Notes: generated by a model not told the origin, from the sequence alone. A stretch of 64,000 bases of DNA from Rhodococcus jostii RHA1 (GCF_000014565.1 NC_008268.1:2170001-2234000), one strand, 5' to 3'; shown: positions 1 through 8,887, counted from the first letter of the stretch. Program-made: numbers and translations.

Positions 1-315
1 GACATCCTGCACGGCCTCGGCAAGGCGCACGCCGTGCGCGCCCTGGCCGTCCGCGAGGGGCTCAACCTCAAGCGCTGCACCGCGTACTCGGACAGCCACA
101 ACGACGTGCCGATGCTGTCGCTGGTCGGCACGGCCGTCGCGATCAACCCCGACACCGATCTGCGCGAGCTCGCCAAGAACCGGGGCTGGGAGATCCGAGA
201 CTTCCGGACCGGACGCAAGGCCGCCAAGATCGGCGTCCCCACGGCGCTGCTCCTCGGCGCTGCCGGCGGCGCACTCGCCGCGATCGTCGCGCGCCGCCGC
301 GAACAGGCGGCTTGA
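1..315 (+). CDS. HAD-IB family phosphatase (SerB1-like), C-terminal part
   Basis: Only the last 104 codons lie in the window, so the gene is 5'-truncated by the window edge. The residues [11 protein letters not shown] form the fourth HAD motif (the Mg-binding DxxxD type of phosphoserine-phosphatase-like enzymes), followed by the usual AINPD segment. After the HAD fold comes a short hydrophobic stretch rich in Gly/Ala (about residues 78-95 of the visible part) and an Arg-rich tail, suggesting C-terminal membrane association. The gene converges on the acyltransferase gene, the position occupied by serB1 (Rv0505c) relative to Rv0502 in M. tuberculosis. The family assignment is secure. The substrate (phosphoserine or another phosphomonoester) is inferred. 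Confidence 0.85.
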   Translation, partial: DILHGLGKAHAVRALAVREGLNLKRCTAYSDSHNDVPMLSLVGTAVAINPDTDLRELAKNRGWEIRDFRTGRKAAKIGVPTALLLGAAGGALAAIVARRREQAA

Positions 316-335
316 GCCGCGCGGCGGTCAGCGAT

Positions 336-1355
336 TCAGCCGAGGAACACGTTCCGGCGTTTCGCGAGGAGCCGGTACAGCGTCTGCTGGATGGTCTCCC
401 GGACGTGGTCGGTGACCTCGAAGAGTTCCATCGGGTCGTCAGCCGCCGCCGCGTCGTAGGTGTCGGTGACGATCGGCTTGCCGAATTCGATGTACCACTT
501 CGACGGCAGCGGGACGAGGCCGAGCGGTCCGAAGTGCGGGAACAGCGGGGTCACCGGGAAGTACGGCATTCCCAGCAGCCGGGCGAGCGTCCCGAGTTCG
601 CCGATCTTCGGGTAGATCTCCTCGGATCCGACGATCGAGCACGGAATGATGGGCGCACCGGTCCGCATGGCGGCGGACACGAAGCCGCCGCGGCCGAACC
701 TCTGCAGCTTGTAGCGTTCGCTGAACGGTTTGCCGATGCCCTTGAAACCTTCGGGGAACACGGCGGCGACCTCGCCGTCCTGCAGGAGGCGCACGGCGTC
801 CGGGTGGCACGCGAGGGTGTGCCCGGCCTTGCGGGCGACCCCGCCGACCAGTGGCATCTCGAAGGCCAGGTCGGCGGCCAGCATCCGCAGCGGGCGATGC
901 GCGGGGTGATGGTCGTGGACGGCGACGGACGTCATCAGACCGTCGATGGGCAGGACACCGGCATGGTTGGCGACCACCAGCGCGCCACCGGTCGACGGGA
1001 TGTTCTCCAGACCGCTGACCTCGACGCGGAACCACTTGTCGAACAGTGGCCGCAGGATGGGGAGCCACACGTTCTCGGCGAAGTGCGGGTCGTAGCCGAA
1101 GTCGTCGACGTGATAGTCGCCCGACAGCCGGCGTCGCACGAACTCGGCGGTGTTGACGATCTGCTCGGCCAGGGCGTTGCGGACGGCGTCGACGGCCGAA
1201 GTCTCGGTGACGGGCTCGGGTGGGGTGATCACGGCGGGTGGAGGCATTGCGGACGGATGTCGGCTCTCGCTCTGCTCACGCCTCGAACGTCCGATAGCGG
1301 CCCCGCGCGCGGCTGTCGCACCGTGCAGCGGAATGACCTTCGCCACTTCGTTCAC
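336..1355 (-). CDS. PlsC-type lysophospholipid acyltransferase family protein
   Basis: 339 aa from a GTG start. The GTG overlaps the TGA of the upstream epimerase gene (GTGA), and an AAAGGGGAGAG ribosome-binding site precedes it. The NHAGVLPIDG stretch is the HX4D acyltransferase motif in its NHxGxxxxD variant. FPEGFKGIG is the glycerol-binding EG motif (block III), and IIPCSIVG is block IV. Proteins of this family transfer acyl chains from acyl-CoA to glycerophospholipids at the cytoplasmic face of the membrane. It matches the Rv0502 position in mycobacteria. The exact acceptor is unknown. Tight coupling to the epimerase implies co-translation. Confidence 0.88.
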   Translation of the reverse strand: MNEVAKVIPLHGATAARGAAIGRSRREQSESRHPSAMPPPAVITPPEPVTETSAVDAVRNALAEQIVNTAEFVRRRLSGDYHVDDFGYDPHFAENVWLPILRPLFDKWFRVEVSGLENIPSTGGALVVANHAGVLPIDGLMTSVAVHDHHPAHRPLRMLAADLAFEMPLVGGVARKAGHTLACHPDAVRLLQDGEVAAVFPEGFKGIGKPFSERYKLQRFGRGGFVSAAMRTGAPIIPCSIVGSEEIYPKIGELGTLARLLGMPYFPVTPLFPHFGPLGLVPLPSKWYIEFGKPIVTDTYDAAAADDPMELFEVTDHVRETIQQTLYRLLAKRRNVFLG

Positions 1356-2434
1356 CTCTCCCCTTTCGCCGTGCCGGTAAGAGCGAGTAGTGCGTTTTCT
1401 GCTGCGTCGACCCATTCGTTCTTGATGATCGCCTTGACGCCTGCCGCGCGAGCGAAGTCGTCGAGCGCCTGCATCGAGGTCCACCGTGGCTCGAAGGATA
1501 GTTCGCTTCGCATGCGGGTGGTGTCGAGTCCGCAACCGAAGTGGAAGTACTCGAGTTGCTCGGTGGTGTACGACCGCATCACCGGACCCATCAGCGCACG
1601 TCCGACGTTGCGGAACAACCCGAACGGCATCGGGACCTCGATCCGCCCGGCGCGGCGGATGGCCTGGGACATCATGACCACGCCGTCGCCGGCGACGTTG
1701 AAGGTGCCCGCCGGGCCCGACACCGTGGCCCGTTCCAGTGCGGCGAGCGCGTCTTCCTCGTGTAGCACCTGCAGGCGTGCGTCGCGTCCGAGGATGGTCG
1801 GCACCACCGGTGAGGTGAGGTACTGCGCGACGGTCGCGTTGAGGCGGGGCCCGACCAGCGGTGCGAGGCGGAGAATCGACACGGCGATGTCGGGGCGCCT
1901 GCGCCCCATTCCCCGCAGATAACCCTCGATCTCGATGCAGTCCCGTGCGTAGGCGCCCGCGGGACGCCGCCGGGCGCTCATCTCCTCGGTGAACTTGGCG
2001 GGGTCCTTGGCGCTGCAGCCGTACACCACGGAGGCCGAGCGCAGCACTACCTTCCGGACGGTCGGCGCCTTCTGGCAGACGGCGAACAACTGCATCGCAC
2101 CGATGACGTTCATGTCCTTCATGGCCGCGCGACTGCCCGATTTCGGCGGGCGCGCCAGCGTCGAGGCGTGCACGACGGTATCGACCTCGGCATTGCGAAT
2201 GACCTTGCCGATCAAAGGATTCCGGATGTCGGCGCGCACGAACTCGGCGCGGCCCATGCGGCGCAACATGTCCTTGCTCGGCGAGACCGCGTCCACCGCG
2301 ATGACCCGCTCGATGTCCGGATTCTGAGCGAGCCGGGTGACCAGGTACCCACCCAGAAACCTGCTTGCCCCAGTGACCAGCACGACGCGCGGCACCGCCG
2401 TCCGCGTAGTACTGTCTCCGTCACTCACAACCAC
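1352..2434 (-). CDS. NAD-dependent epimerase/dehydratase (extended SDR)
   Basis: 360 aa. The N-terminal Rossmann motif VTGASRFLGGYL begins near residue 20. The segment YARDCIEIEGYLR replaces the usual YxxxK catalytic motif, so the canonical active-site Tyr-Lys pair is not obvious and sugar-nucleotide epimerase activity is doubtful. It is the counterpart of mycobacterial Rv0501 (annotated galE2 there), always next to a PlsC acyltransferase. That pairing suggests a role in envelope lipid or glycolipid metabolism rather than galactose metabolism. It reads into the acyltransferase by a 4-base overlap. Confidence 0.8.
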   Translation of the reverse strand: MVVSDGDSTTRTAVPRVVLVTGASRFLGGYLVTRLAQNPDIERVIAVDAVSPSKDMLRRMGRAEFVRADIRNPLIGKVIRNAEVDTVVHASTLARPPKSGSRAAMKDMNVIGAMQLFAVCQKAPTVRKVVLRSASVVYGCSAKDPAKFTEEMSARRRPAGAYARDCIEIEGYLRGMGRRRPDIAVSILRLAPLVGPRLNATVAQYLTSPVVPTILGRDARLQVLHEEDALAALERATVSGPAGTFNVAGDGVVMMSQAIRRAGRIEVPMPFGLFRNVGRALMGPVMRSYTTEQLEYFHFGCGLDTTRMRSELSFEPRWTSMQALDDFARAAGVKAIIKNEWVDAAENALLALTGTAKGER

Positions 2435-2550
2435 TAGAACCCCCGATCACGTAGCGAGTGACGTCAACGATACGTGCAGGAGGGGGATGGCGCTCCGCAC
2501 AACGACAATTGGTCGGTCGCCCACTACGCGGAGGGCGCCGTGGAAACGAC

Positions 2551-2581
2551 GGATGCCCGCCACCGGAGGTGACGGGCATCC
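2551..2581 (-). terminator. Hairpin terminator after bS22 gene
   Basis: The arms GGATGCCCG and CGGGCATCC (9 bp) enclose a one-base mismatch and a CACC/GGTG extension with a 3-base loop. The element lies 14 bases downstream of the bS22 stop codon on the minus strand. The poly-U tail is weak, as is usual in actinobacteria. Confidence 0.65.
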
Positions 2582-2594
2582 AGACGCAACTCTT

Positions 2595-2696
2595 TTACTT
2601 ACCGAGTTTCCTGCGCTGCACTCGGGTGCGGCGAAGCAGCTTGCGGTGCTTCTTCTTCGACATGCGCTTGCGTCGCTTCTTGATCACTGAACCCAT
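2595..2696 (-). CDS. Small-subunit ribosomal protein bS22 (AURKAIP1/COX24-like)
   Basis: 33 aa, extremely basic: it begins [12 protein letters not shown] and ends QRRKLGK, with about half the residues Lys or Arg. This is the near-invariant actinobacterial protein seen in mycobacterial ribosome structures and named bS22 (Rv0500B locus in M. tuberculosis). It is too short for many gene finders. It lies between the HTH protein and the epimerase exactly as in mycobacteria, with its own terminator downstream. I recognise the sequence from memory and have not searched it. Confidence 0.93.
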
Positions 2697-2916
2697 AGCG
2701 GGTGTCCCTCACGTTCTTCTCTAGCGTTCCTGCGCACGCCGGTCACGTACGCCTGCGCCGCTCTGGCGCCTGGGCCTCGTTTTAACTAGCTCAGCGCCTT
2801 ACGACACCAGCTGGCTGGTACGACAGTCGCTAATCGTACCGGTGCGGGTCCGCTCTCTGAAAACTAGGTCGCACCGTTACCGGCGAAACCGAGATGACCC
2901 TCTTCGTGCCGATCGG
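2697..2916. promoter_or_regulatory. Intergenic leader before bS22
   Basis: About 220 bases lie between the HTH gene stop and the bS22 start. They contain an inverted repeat GGTACGA...TCGTACC near 2817-2840, which could be the terminator of the HTH gene or an operator. The bS22 promoter is expected here, but no confident -35/-10 pair was identified. Confidence 0.35.
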
Positions 2917-3153
2917 TCAACCGGCGTCGAAGTACGAGGTTTCGAGGTAGTCGTGCACTGCTTTCGCATGCACTCTGAACGAGCGGCCCACACGGACGGC
3001 GGGCAGTTCGCCGCTGTGCACCAACCGATACACAGTCATCTTGGACACTCTCATCAGCGTCGCTACCTCGGCGACGGTGAGAAATTGCGTTCCGGCCAGG
3101 GCCGGTTGTCCGTCCGGGGCCGAGCCCCTGGACGGCTTTTTTGCAGACGTCAT
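2917..3153 (-). CDS. Excisionase-type helix-turn-helix protein (Rv0500A-like)
   Basis: 78 aa. The start is fixed by a GGAGG ribosome-binding site about 10 bases upstream of ATG 3153; a longer open frame upstream lacks such a site. A single MerR-like/HTH_17 domain spans residues 25-70 (LTVAEVATLMRVSKMTVYRL, then the wing GELPAVRVGRSFRV). The family was named for phage excisionases, but this chromosomal member is a conserved actinobacterial DNA-binding protein next to proC and bS22, not a phage relic. Its target is unknown. Confidence 0.85.
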   Translation of the reverse strand: MTSAKKPSRGSAPDGQPALAGTQFLTVAEVATLMRVSKMTVYRLVHSGELPAVRVGRSFRVHAKAVHDYLETSYFDAG

Positions 3154-3278
3154 CAACCACTTACCTCCGGCACGTCTCGCGCCGCCGGCTTCCCCTCCGG
3201 CGGAACAGACACGCACGTGCTACTTCGAGCTTAGCGGGACGGATGGGGTTACTGCGACGGGTGTGGGCAATCGAATAT

Positions 3279-4094
3279 TCATTCGGTCGACGTACCGAGT
3301 TCGGCGGAACGAATCTTCGCGGCTTCGAGAGCGTCGAAAAAGGCTGTTCGGAGCCCGTTTCCCTCCAGCCGGCGGATCGCGGCCGCGGTGGTTCCGCCGG
3401 GCGAGGTCACGGCGGCACGGAGTTCGGTCGCACTCTCCCCCGACCTGTCGAGCATCGCCGCGGAGCCGACCATGGTCTGCACGACCAGTTCGGAAGCGGT
3501 CGCCCGGGTCAGTCCCAGCCCGACGCCCGCGTCGATCATGGCCTCGGCGACCAGGAAGAAATAGGCAGGACCGGAGCCGGAGACGGCGGTGACGGCGTCG
3601 ATCTGCGATTCGGGGACGACGACGACCTTGCCGACCGACGACAGGACGCCGCGCACCAGTTCGAGGTGCTCCTTCTTCACATGCCTGCCGGGGGCGAGCA
3701 CACTGACGCCCTCACCGACCAGCATGGGCGTGTTGGGCATGACCCGGACCACCGGGAACCCGGCGGGCAGTCTCGTCTCGTAGAAGGCAGTGGGGATACC
3801 GGCAGCGAGCGACACGAGCAGCTGCTCGCGCTCGCCGTCGAGTTCCACCTTGGACACCTCGGTGAGCGCGGCCTCGACGTCGCCCGGCTTGACGGCGATC
3901 ACGATGACGTCGGCGCCTTCCGCGGCGTCGGAGGGGGTGGTGACCCGCACCGCGTACGCCGCGGCCAGCTCGTCGGCGCGCGCCGGATGCTGCTCGGCCA
4001 CCACCAGATCCTTGACGGCGTGACCTGCCTGCAGAAGCCCCGAGATGAGGGCCTCGCCGATCTTGCCGCCTCCGATTACCGCAATTCTCGTCAT
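3279..4094 (-). CDS. proC: Pyrroline-5-carboxylate reductase
   Basis: 271 aa, full length for the family. The N-terminal NAD(P)-binding motif IAVIGGGKIGEALISGLL is present, as is the C-terminal signature with PGGTTAAAIRRLEGNGLRTAFFDA. The enzyme makes proline from pyrroline-5-carboxylate in the last biosynthetic step, in the cytoplasm. The ATG is directly at the start of the Rossmann strand. The gene sits alone, with the thioesterase/MerR pair upstream. Confidence 0.97.
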   Translation of the reverse strand: MTRIAVIGGGKIGEALISGLLQAGHAVKDLVVAEQHPARADELAAAYAVRVTTPSDAAEGADVIVIAVKPGDVEAALTEVSKVELDGEREQLLVSLAAGIPTAFYETRLPAGFPVVRVMPNTPMLVGEGVSVLAPGRHVKKEHLELVRGVLSSVGKVVVVPESQIDAVTAVSGSGPAYFFLVAEAMIDAGVGLGLTRATASELVVQTMVGSAAMLDRSGESATELRAAVTSPGGTTAAAIRRLEGNGLRTAFFDALEAAKIRSAELGTSTE

Positions 4095-4130
4095 GCCGAA
4101 CAGCCTGCCACGACGCTCCGCGGCGCCTTC

Positions 4131-4973
4131 CTAGCGGGGGATCATCGCCAACTGCCGGCTCTGCACGACGATCGCCCCGGTCGAGTCGAGCACGGTGTGA
4201 TCCTCCTCGAACCACGCACCGCCGAGCACCGTGCTGCTGGCCATCACGCGCAGCCACCCCGGCGCCGGCTGCCTACGCAGGTACGTGGTCAGCTGCACCG
4301 TGGGCGCCCAGCCGAACATGCCGCGGTTCATCGTCACGGGGGCGCTGATGTCTCCGGTCATGATCGCGAACAGGGCCGCCGTGTCGGGATCGTCCTCGTC
4401 GCCCGCGCGCGGTCGCACCCACATGCGCACCTCGGGTTCGCCCTGGTTGCCGGTGAGGAAGTGCGCCGACGTCCCGTCCACCCGCATGTCGCAGCCCTGC
4501 GACACGTGAACGATCTTCGCCATCGGATGGTCGGCCGTGAGCACGACGGCGTCGGCGGGCGGTTCCACCGGGAGCTGGGACAGGGCGTGGTCTCCGCTGT
4601 ACTGCGGCTCCCCGGCGTCGGGGACGCCGAGCGTGACCGACGCATGCACGGCGACGCGGTCGCCCTGCTTCAGCTCCACGTCGACGAACGACACCTGCTT
4701 GCCCTGCTTGCGGACCGTCGTCGACAGCGTCACCTCGCCGGGGTCGGGAGCAGACAGGTAGTTGGCCCCGACCGCGAGGGGCTGCACCCGGGACAGCTCG
4801 GCGTCGCTGTTCTCGTCGAGCAGCCGCCTGCGGGCCGCGGCCGCGCACAGCGACATCATCGAGCCGCCGTGCACCTTGGGGCCGATCGTCCAGATCGGGT
4901 CGATCGATGCCTGATAGGTCCCGTCACCGGCAGCGGTGAGGACGTTGAGGTCGCGGAAGGGAGTTGAGCTCAC
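4131..4973 (-). CDS. Acyl-CoA thioesterase family protein (TesB-like double hotdog)
   Basis: 280 aa. The GTG start overlaps the TGA of the MerR gene (GTGA). An N-terminal hotdog region contains IWTIGPKVHGGSMMSLCAAA, and a second half carries GMFGWAPTVQLTTYLRRQPA. Fold and length match actinobacterial TesB-type thioesterases, which hydrolyse acyl-CoA to free acid and CoA. Substrate chain length cannot be inferred. Co-translation with a MerR regulator suggests the regulator senses a related acyl compound. M. tuberculosis Rv0499 occupies the equivalent position. Confidence 0.8.
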   Translation of the reverse strand: MSSTPFRDLNVLTAAGDGTYQASIDPIWTIGPKVHGGSMMSLCAAAARRRLLDENSDAELSRVQPLAVGANYLSAPDPGEVTLSTTVRKQGKQVSFVDVELKQGDRVAVHASVTLGVPDAGEPQYSGDHALSQLPVEPPADAVVLTADHPMAKIVHVSQGCDMRVDGTSAHFLTGNQGEPEVRMWVRPRAGDEDDPDTAALFAIMTGDISAPVTMNRGMFGWAPTVQLTTYLRRQPAPGWLRVMASSTVLGGAWFEEDHTVLDSTGAIVVQSRQLAMIPR

Positions 4974-5605
4974 TGCTGATCCTGTTCTTCGGGGTTCCGG
5001 AGGCGCTTCTGCGCGACGTCCTGGTGTGCGAGCCGGCGCATCGCGGCGATCACCGGCTCGTAGATGGCGGTGCCGAGCACCGCGTAGCGGATCGCGTCCT
5101 CGGCCGATTCGGTGGGCATGAGCCCGATGTCGATCTCGGCGATCCCGCGCACGTGCCGACCGTAGGCGTCGAGCCGCTCCTCGGTCATCGGGATGCCGGC
5201 CTCTTCGAGCCCCTCGAGCGCACGTTCGAGCTGGCCGACCGCGACGTACCGCGGGTCGTACACCTGCCCGAGCCTGTCGAGGACTGCGCGTGCCCGCGGG
5301 AACTCGTCCCCGTCGTCGACGGCGGCGTCGAGGTAGGGCGGGAGTTGCGCGATGGCCTCGCCGAGCACCTCGAACAGCGAGCCGTCGGGATGGTCGACGA
5401 GCCGGAGGATCTCCCGGATGCGCGGAATCGGGAGTCCGGCCCCGGCCAGCGCCTTGACGAGGCCGAGTCGCTCGACGTGCTTCTCGCCGTACCGGGCCTG
5501 GGTGGCGCTCGTCGCCTCGCCGGGCATCAGCAGACCTTCGCGCAGGTAGTACTTCACCGTCGCGAGCGGAACGCCGGTACGGGCGACCAACTCGGAAACG
5601 CGCAC
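4970..5605 (-). CDS. MerR family transcriptional regulator
   Basis: 211 aa from GTG with a GAAGGAGGGG ribosome-binding site. The MerR N-terminal winged helix is clear (MRVSELVARTGVPLATVKYY, then YLREGLL). A helical dimerisation region and a C-terminal effector domain follow, with no Cys cluster, so metal sensing is unlikely. It is the first gene of a two-gene unit with the thioesterase. A short interrupted palindrome (GATA-N7-TATC) about 50 bases upstream could be its operator. Confidence 0.88.
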   Translation of the reverse strand: MRVSELVARTGVPLATVKYYLREGLLMPGEATSATQARYGEKHVERLGLVKALAGAGLPIPRIREILRLVDHPDGSLFEVLGEAIAQLPPYLDAAVDDGDEFPRARAVLDRLGQVYDPRYVAVGQLERALEGLEEAGIPMTEERLDAYGRHVRGIAEIDIGLMPTESAEDAIRYAVLGTAIYEPVIAAMRRLAHQDVAQKRLRNPEEQDQQ

Positions 5606-5713
5606 GGCCCCTCCTTCGGCTCATCGACTCTCGACCTCGGATACCCCAGCACTAGATACTAAGACTATCCAATATGGCGACGAGCTTACCGCAGCAGGAA
5701 GGCGGCAGAGTTG

Positions 5714-6655
5714 TCAGGTGTCGTCGTGATCGCCACCGGAATGGCTGCGGGGCGACCCCGAGGCAGCGCGGCCCGGCTCGAGGTGCTCACGGGCGAAGGC
5801 CAGCGCCTGCGCCAGCATCGACGACCGTTCCCGCTGCGTCCGGGCGTTCTGAGTGTTGATCTCGATCACCGCCTGCCCGTCGAATCCGGTGTCGACGAGA
5901 TGACGGCACAACTGCGCGCAGGGCTGGGCACCGTGACCGGGGATGAGGTGCTCGTCCATCGACGCGCCCCGGCCGTCGGCGAGGTGGAGATGCGCGAGGC
6001 CCTCCCCCATGCGCTCCGCCAGCTTCATGGCATCCATGCCGGCCGTGGCCGTGTGCGACAGATCGAGGGTGTAGTGGGCGTGTCCCGAATCGGTGGGGTC
6101 GTAGGACGGGCTGAACGCCGACAGCGCCGCCCCCGGTCCGCCCCGCCTCCGGAGCCGCTGTGCGGATCGCTCCTTGCTGCCGAAGAAGCCGTCCGCGCGC
6201 ATGGGAAACATGTTCTCCACCGCGACGATCACGTCGCTGCGCTGCTCCAGGTCGGCCACCTGATCGGCGAAACCCTCCGCGTACCGGCGCTGCCAGCGGA
6301 ACGGGGGATGCACCACGACACTCGTCGCCCCGAGCGACTCGGCGGTGCGGACGGAACGCTCCAGCTTCGCGACCGGATCGGCGCCCCACACCCGCTGCGA
6401 GATGAGCAGGCACGGCGCGTGGATCGCCTGAACCGGAATCGCGTACCTGCGCACCAGCCCGGCCACGGCCCCGACGTCCTGGCTGACCGATTCGGCCCAC
6501 ACCATCAGTTCGACGCCGTCGTATCCCAGATCGGCTGCGTACCGGAACGCCGCCTCCGTGTTCTCCGGGTACACCGAGGCCGTCGACAGGCCCACCAGTA
6601 CCTTCCGCCCGCGCGGTGACCGTCGAACCTGCCCGTGCCCACTGTCCCCGACCAT
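5714..6655 (-). CDS. Sugar phosphate isomerase/epimerase (xylose-isomerase-like TIM barrel)
   Basis: About 313 aa from ATG 6655; a TTG at 6676, overlapping the upstream gene, is an alternative start. The barrel begins VGLSTASVYP and carries conserved metal-ligand positions: HAPCLL, VVVHPPFRWQ, VAVENMFP, LDLSHTATAG, HLADGRG and VIEINT. It belongs to the AP-endonuclease-2/xylose-isomerase fold and is the counterpart of Rv0498. Its substrate is unknown. It follows the Ala/Pro-rich membrane protein and Ppx/GppA genes on the same strand and probably belongs to that operon. Confidence 0.82.
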   Translation of the reverse strand: MVGDSGHGQVRRSPRGRKVLVGLSTASVYPENTEAAFRYAADLGYDGVELMVWAESVSQDVGAVAGLVRRYAIPVQAIHAPCLLISQRVWGADPVAKLERSVRTAESLGATSVVVHPPFRWQRRYAEGFADQVADLEQRSDVIVAVENMFPMRADGFFGSKERSAQRLRRRGGPGAALSAFSPSYDPTDSGHAHYTLDLSHTATAGMDAMKLAERMGEGLAHLHLADGRGASMDEHLIPGHGAQPCAQLCRHLVDTGFDGQAVIEINTQNARTQRERSSMLAQALAFAREHLEPGRAASGSPRSHSGGDHDDT

Positions 6656-6662
6656 GAGCAAC

Positions 6663-7904
6663 TCAGCCCGACGCAAGCATGAAGGCTAACGGCCCCAGAG
6701 TGACGATCATCCCGACCACGACGGCGATCACGAAACTGGTGATGTCGTCGGTGCGACGAAGGACGCGGACCATCGCGACCAGGCCCACGATGACGAGCAG
6801 GGCCAGGATCAGCGCGACCCACGGAAATACGTCCCACAGCTTCTCGAAGCCCTTGAAGAGCAGGGCCCCGGCGATGACGGCTACGACGCCCTGACCGATG
6901 AGGACGGCCCACTCCCGGGTGGAGTTCTCGCCTGCCTCGTCCTTCTTGCCTGCCTTCTCCGCTTTCGCGGCCTCGGCCTTCTCGGCCTTCGCCTCCTTGC
7001 GGGAACGGCGAGGGCTCTCGGGCTTCTGCGTGTCGCCCTCGTGCTTCTCCGTGTCCCCGGCGTCGGTGGCGGCCTCGATGAGTTCCGTCTCCTCGCCCGC
7101 GTTCGCCGCGTCTGCGTCCCGGGACTGCCGCATCAGGTCGCCGGCCAGCGTCGAGCCGGACAGCAGTGCGGGTTCCGGCTTCGCCGTGGCGGGAGCGCCG
7201 GGCTTCGGCGTCTTCACGAACGTCGACGCGGCGTTCGTCGGCGCGGCGGGACCCGCCTTCGCGGGGGTTCCGGTTTTCGCCGGTGCCTCGGTTTTCGCCG
7301 GTGCCTCGGTTTTCGCCGGTGCCTCGGGCTTGGCGGGCGCGTCGGACTTCGCCGCCGGTTCGGCCTTGGCCGGGGTGTCGGGCTTCGGCGCCGGCTTCAC
7401 GCGGGGAACGGCGACGGTCGGGGCGGGCTCCGGCTTCTTCACGACCGGGGCGGCCACGGTGGGCGCCGGTGCGGGCGCGGCGGCCTCGGGCGCCTGCCGT
7501 TCCTTCTGGACGGATCGGCTGACCCAGGTTCCCTGGTGATCACGCGACGTCCCACCCGACACCACTCCGCGGCCGCGGCCGGCGGGGCGACTGGCGATGG
7601 GCTCGTCGTCATCGTCGTCGTCGACGGGAGCCTTGAACGCTGCGGTGCGCTCGTCGGCGCGCGCGGACGGCGCCGCCGGTGCGGACGCGCGGGGCGGCTC
7701 GGGCGCGGCAGGTTCCGGTTCGGGTTCGGGTTCGAGTGCCCGCGAATCGGATGGATCCCGGACCACCGGAATTTCACCGGTCAACTCGGCAACGGAGATT
7801 CCCCCCTTGACGCCGCGACGACGCCGCCCGCCCCGGGACTCCACCTGCTGCCCGTTGCGTTTGAGCAGCTCTGACACAGAGATCTGCTGACTGTCCTCGG
7901 TCAT
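6663..7904 (-). CDS. Ala/Pro/Lys-rich membrane protein (Rv0497-like)
   Basis: 413 aa; the ATG overlaps the stop of the Ppx/GppA gene (ATGA). The first ~300 residues are low-complexity and acidic/proline-rich with tandem KTEAPA repeats. A KAEKAEAAKAEKAG helix follows. Three hydrophobic segments at the C terminus (AVLIGQGVVAVIAGALLF, WVALILALLVIVGLVAMV, FVIAVVVGMIVTLGPLAF) anchor it in the membrane. The long N-terminal tail is predicted to be cytoplasmic and disordered. No enzymatic motif is visible. Conservation of the ppx-tail protein-isomerase order in mycobacteria supports a real gene. Confidence 0.85.
   Translation of the reverse strand: MTEDSQQISVSELLKRNGQQVESRGGRRRRGVKGGISVAELTGEIPVVRDPSDSRALEPEPEPEPAAPEPPRASAPAAPSARADERTAAFKAPVDDDDDDEPIASRPAGRGRGVVSGGTSRDHQGTWVSRSVQKERQAPEAAAPAPAPTVAAPVVKKPEPAPTVAVPRVKPAPKPDTPAKAEPAAKSDAPAKPEAPAKTEAPAKTEAPAKTGTPAKAGPAAPTNAASTFVKTPKPGAPATAKPEPALLSGSTLAGDLMRQSRDADAANAGEETELIEAATDAGDTEKHEGDTQKPESPRRSRKEAKAEKAEAAKAEKAGKKDEAGENSTREWAVLIGQGVVAVIAGALLFKGFEKLWDVFPWVALILALLVIVGLVAMVRVLRRTDDITSFVIAVVVGMIVTLGPLAFMLASG
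7265..7336. repeat. Tandem 18-bp repeat encoding KTEAPA
   Basis: The unit GTGCCTCGGTTTTCGCCG occurs perfectly at 7283-7300 and 7301-7318, with degenerate copies on either side. It keeps the reading frame of the membrane protein, so copy number can vary between strains without breaking the gene. Confidence 0.85.
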
Positions 7905-8854
7905 CGAGCACCCACCATCAATTCACCGCCCATTTCCGTATCGAGCTTGCGGAGGATCAAACCCTCACGCAGAGCCCAGGGGCAGATTTCCAGTTCCTCC
8001 ACGCCCAGTGCTCTCATGCTGGCCTCCGCAACGAGTGCTCCGGCCACGATCTGCTGCGACCTGTCGGAGCTCACCCCTTCCAATTCTGCACGGTCCGAGG
8101 CCGTCATCCGCGAAATGAAAGCTATGAGTTGCCTGAGACCGCTGGCGGTGAGGGTGCGCTTGACCCGCGGGCCGGCGCCGGACGGCGCCGCGCCCGTCAG
8201 CCGGGCCAGCGAGCGGAAAGTCTTGGACGTGCCGACGGCCCGATCCCACTGCCCCGCCGCGCGCAGTTCCTTCGACGGGACGGTCAGTTCGGCGTCCAGC
8301 CAATCCCTCAGCACCGCCACGCGGCGCTTGCCCGGCGGGTCGGCCTCGAGCCAGTCCCGGGTGAGCCGTCCCGCGCCGAGTTGCAGCGACAGCGCCACGT
8401 CCGGGTCCTCGTCGCCGCCCGTCGTCAGCTCGAGGGATCCGCCGCCGATGTCGAGGTTCAGGATGCGGCCCGCGCTCCACCCGAACCAGCGGCGCACGGC
8501 GAGGAAAGTCAGCCGGGCCTCGTCGACACCCGACAGAACCTCGAGCGTCACCCCGGTCTCGGCGTGTACCCGCTCGAGCACGGCGTCCGAATTGTTGGCG
8601 TCGCGCACGGCGGACGTGGCGAAGGCCATCAGCTCACCGCACCCCGACGTCTTCGCGATGCTGGCGAAGTCTGCCACCGTCGAGACCAGGCGATCCGCAC
8701 CCTGGGAGGTGATGTCGCCCCGGTCGTCGGTGTTCTCCGCCAACCGCAGAGTCGACTTGGTCGAACTCATCGGTGTGGGGTGGCCGCCCCTGTGGGCGTC
8801 CACTACGAGAAGATGGACGGTGTTGCTTCCGACGTCGAGTACCCCTAGTCGCAC
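7901..8854 (-). CDS. Ppx/GppA family phosphatase (exopolyphosphatase-like)
   Basis: 317 aa from GTG. The ASKHA fold is clear: phosphate-1 motif [17 protein letters not shown], and phosphate-2 motif [16 protein letters not shown]. This is the short two-domain form found in actinobacteria (Rv0496 counterpart, reported to act on short-chain polyphosphate). Family members hydrolyse polyphosphate or pppGpp. Four-base overlap with the downstream membrane-protein gene indicates one operon. PPK2 is encoded about 40 kb away in the same window. Confidence 0.9.
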   Translation of the reverse strand: MRLGVLDVGSNTVHLLVVDAHRGGHPTPMSSTKSTLRLAENTDDRGDITSQGADRLVSTVADFASIAKTSGCGELMAFATSAVRDANNSDAVLERVHAETGVTLEVLSGVDEARLTFLAVRRWFGWSAGRILNLDIGGGSLELTTGGDEDPDVALSLQLGAGRLTRDWLEADPPGKRRVAVLRDWLDAELTVPSKELRAAGQWDRAVGTSKTFRSLARLTGAAPSGAGPRVKRTLTASGLRQLIAFISRMTASDRAELEGVSSDRSQQIVAGALVAEASMRALGVEELEICPWALREGLILRKLDTEMGGELMVGAR

Positions 8855-8887
8855 ATTGACACGGTACTGGGTCTACCGTCGGGCTTT

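Noticed and set aside
312-1922. Long open frame on the plus strand antisense to the acyltransferase and epimerase
   Set aside because: High-GC shadow frame without any recognisable domain; the minus-strand proteins show clear family motifs.
2917-3153. Prophage or integrative element excisionase
   Set aside because: No integrase, attachment site or phage genes nearby; the gene is a conserved chromosomal neighbour of proC and bS22.
3141-4967. 608-codon plus-strand open frame across proC and the thioesterase
   Set aside because: Composition rich in Arg, Gly and His without motifs; antisense to two well-supported genes.
7265-7336. CRISPR-like short repeats
   Set aside because: Contiguous 18-bp units without spacers, and in frame with the membrane protein, so they are a coding tandem repeat.
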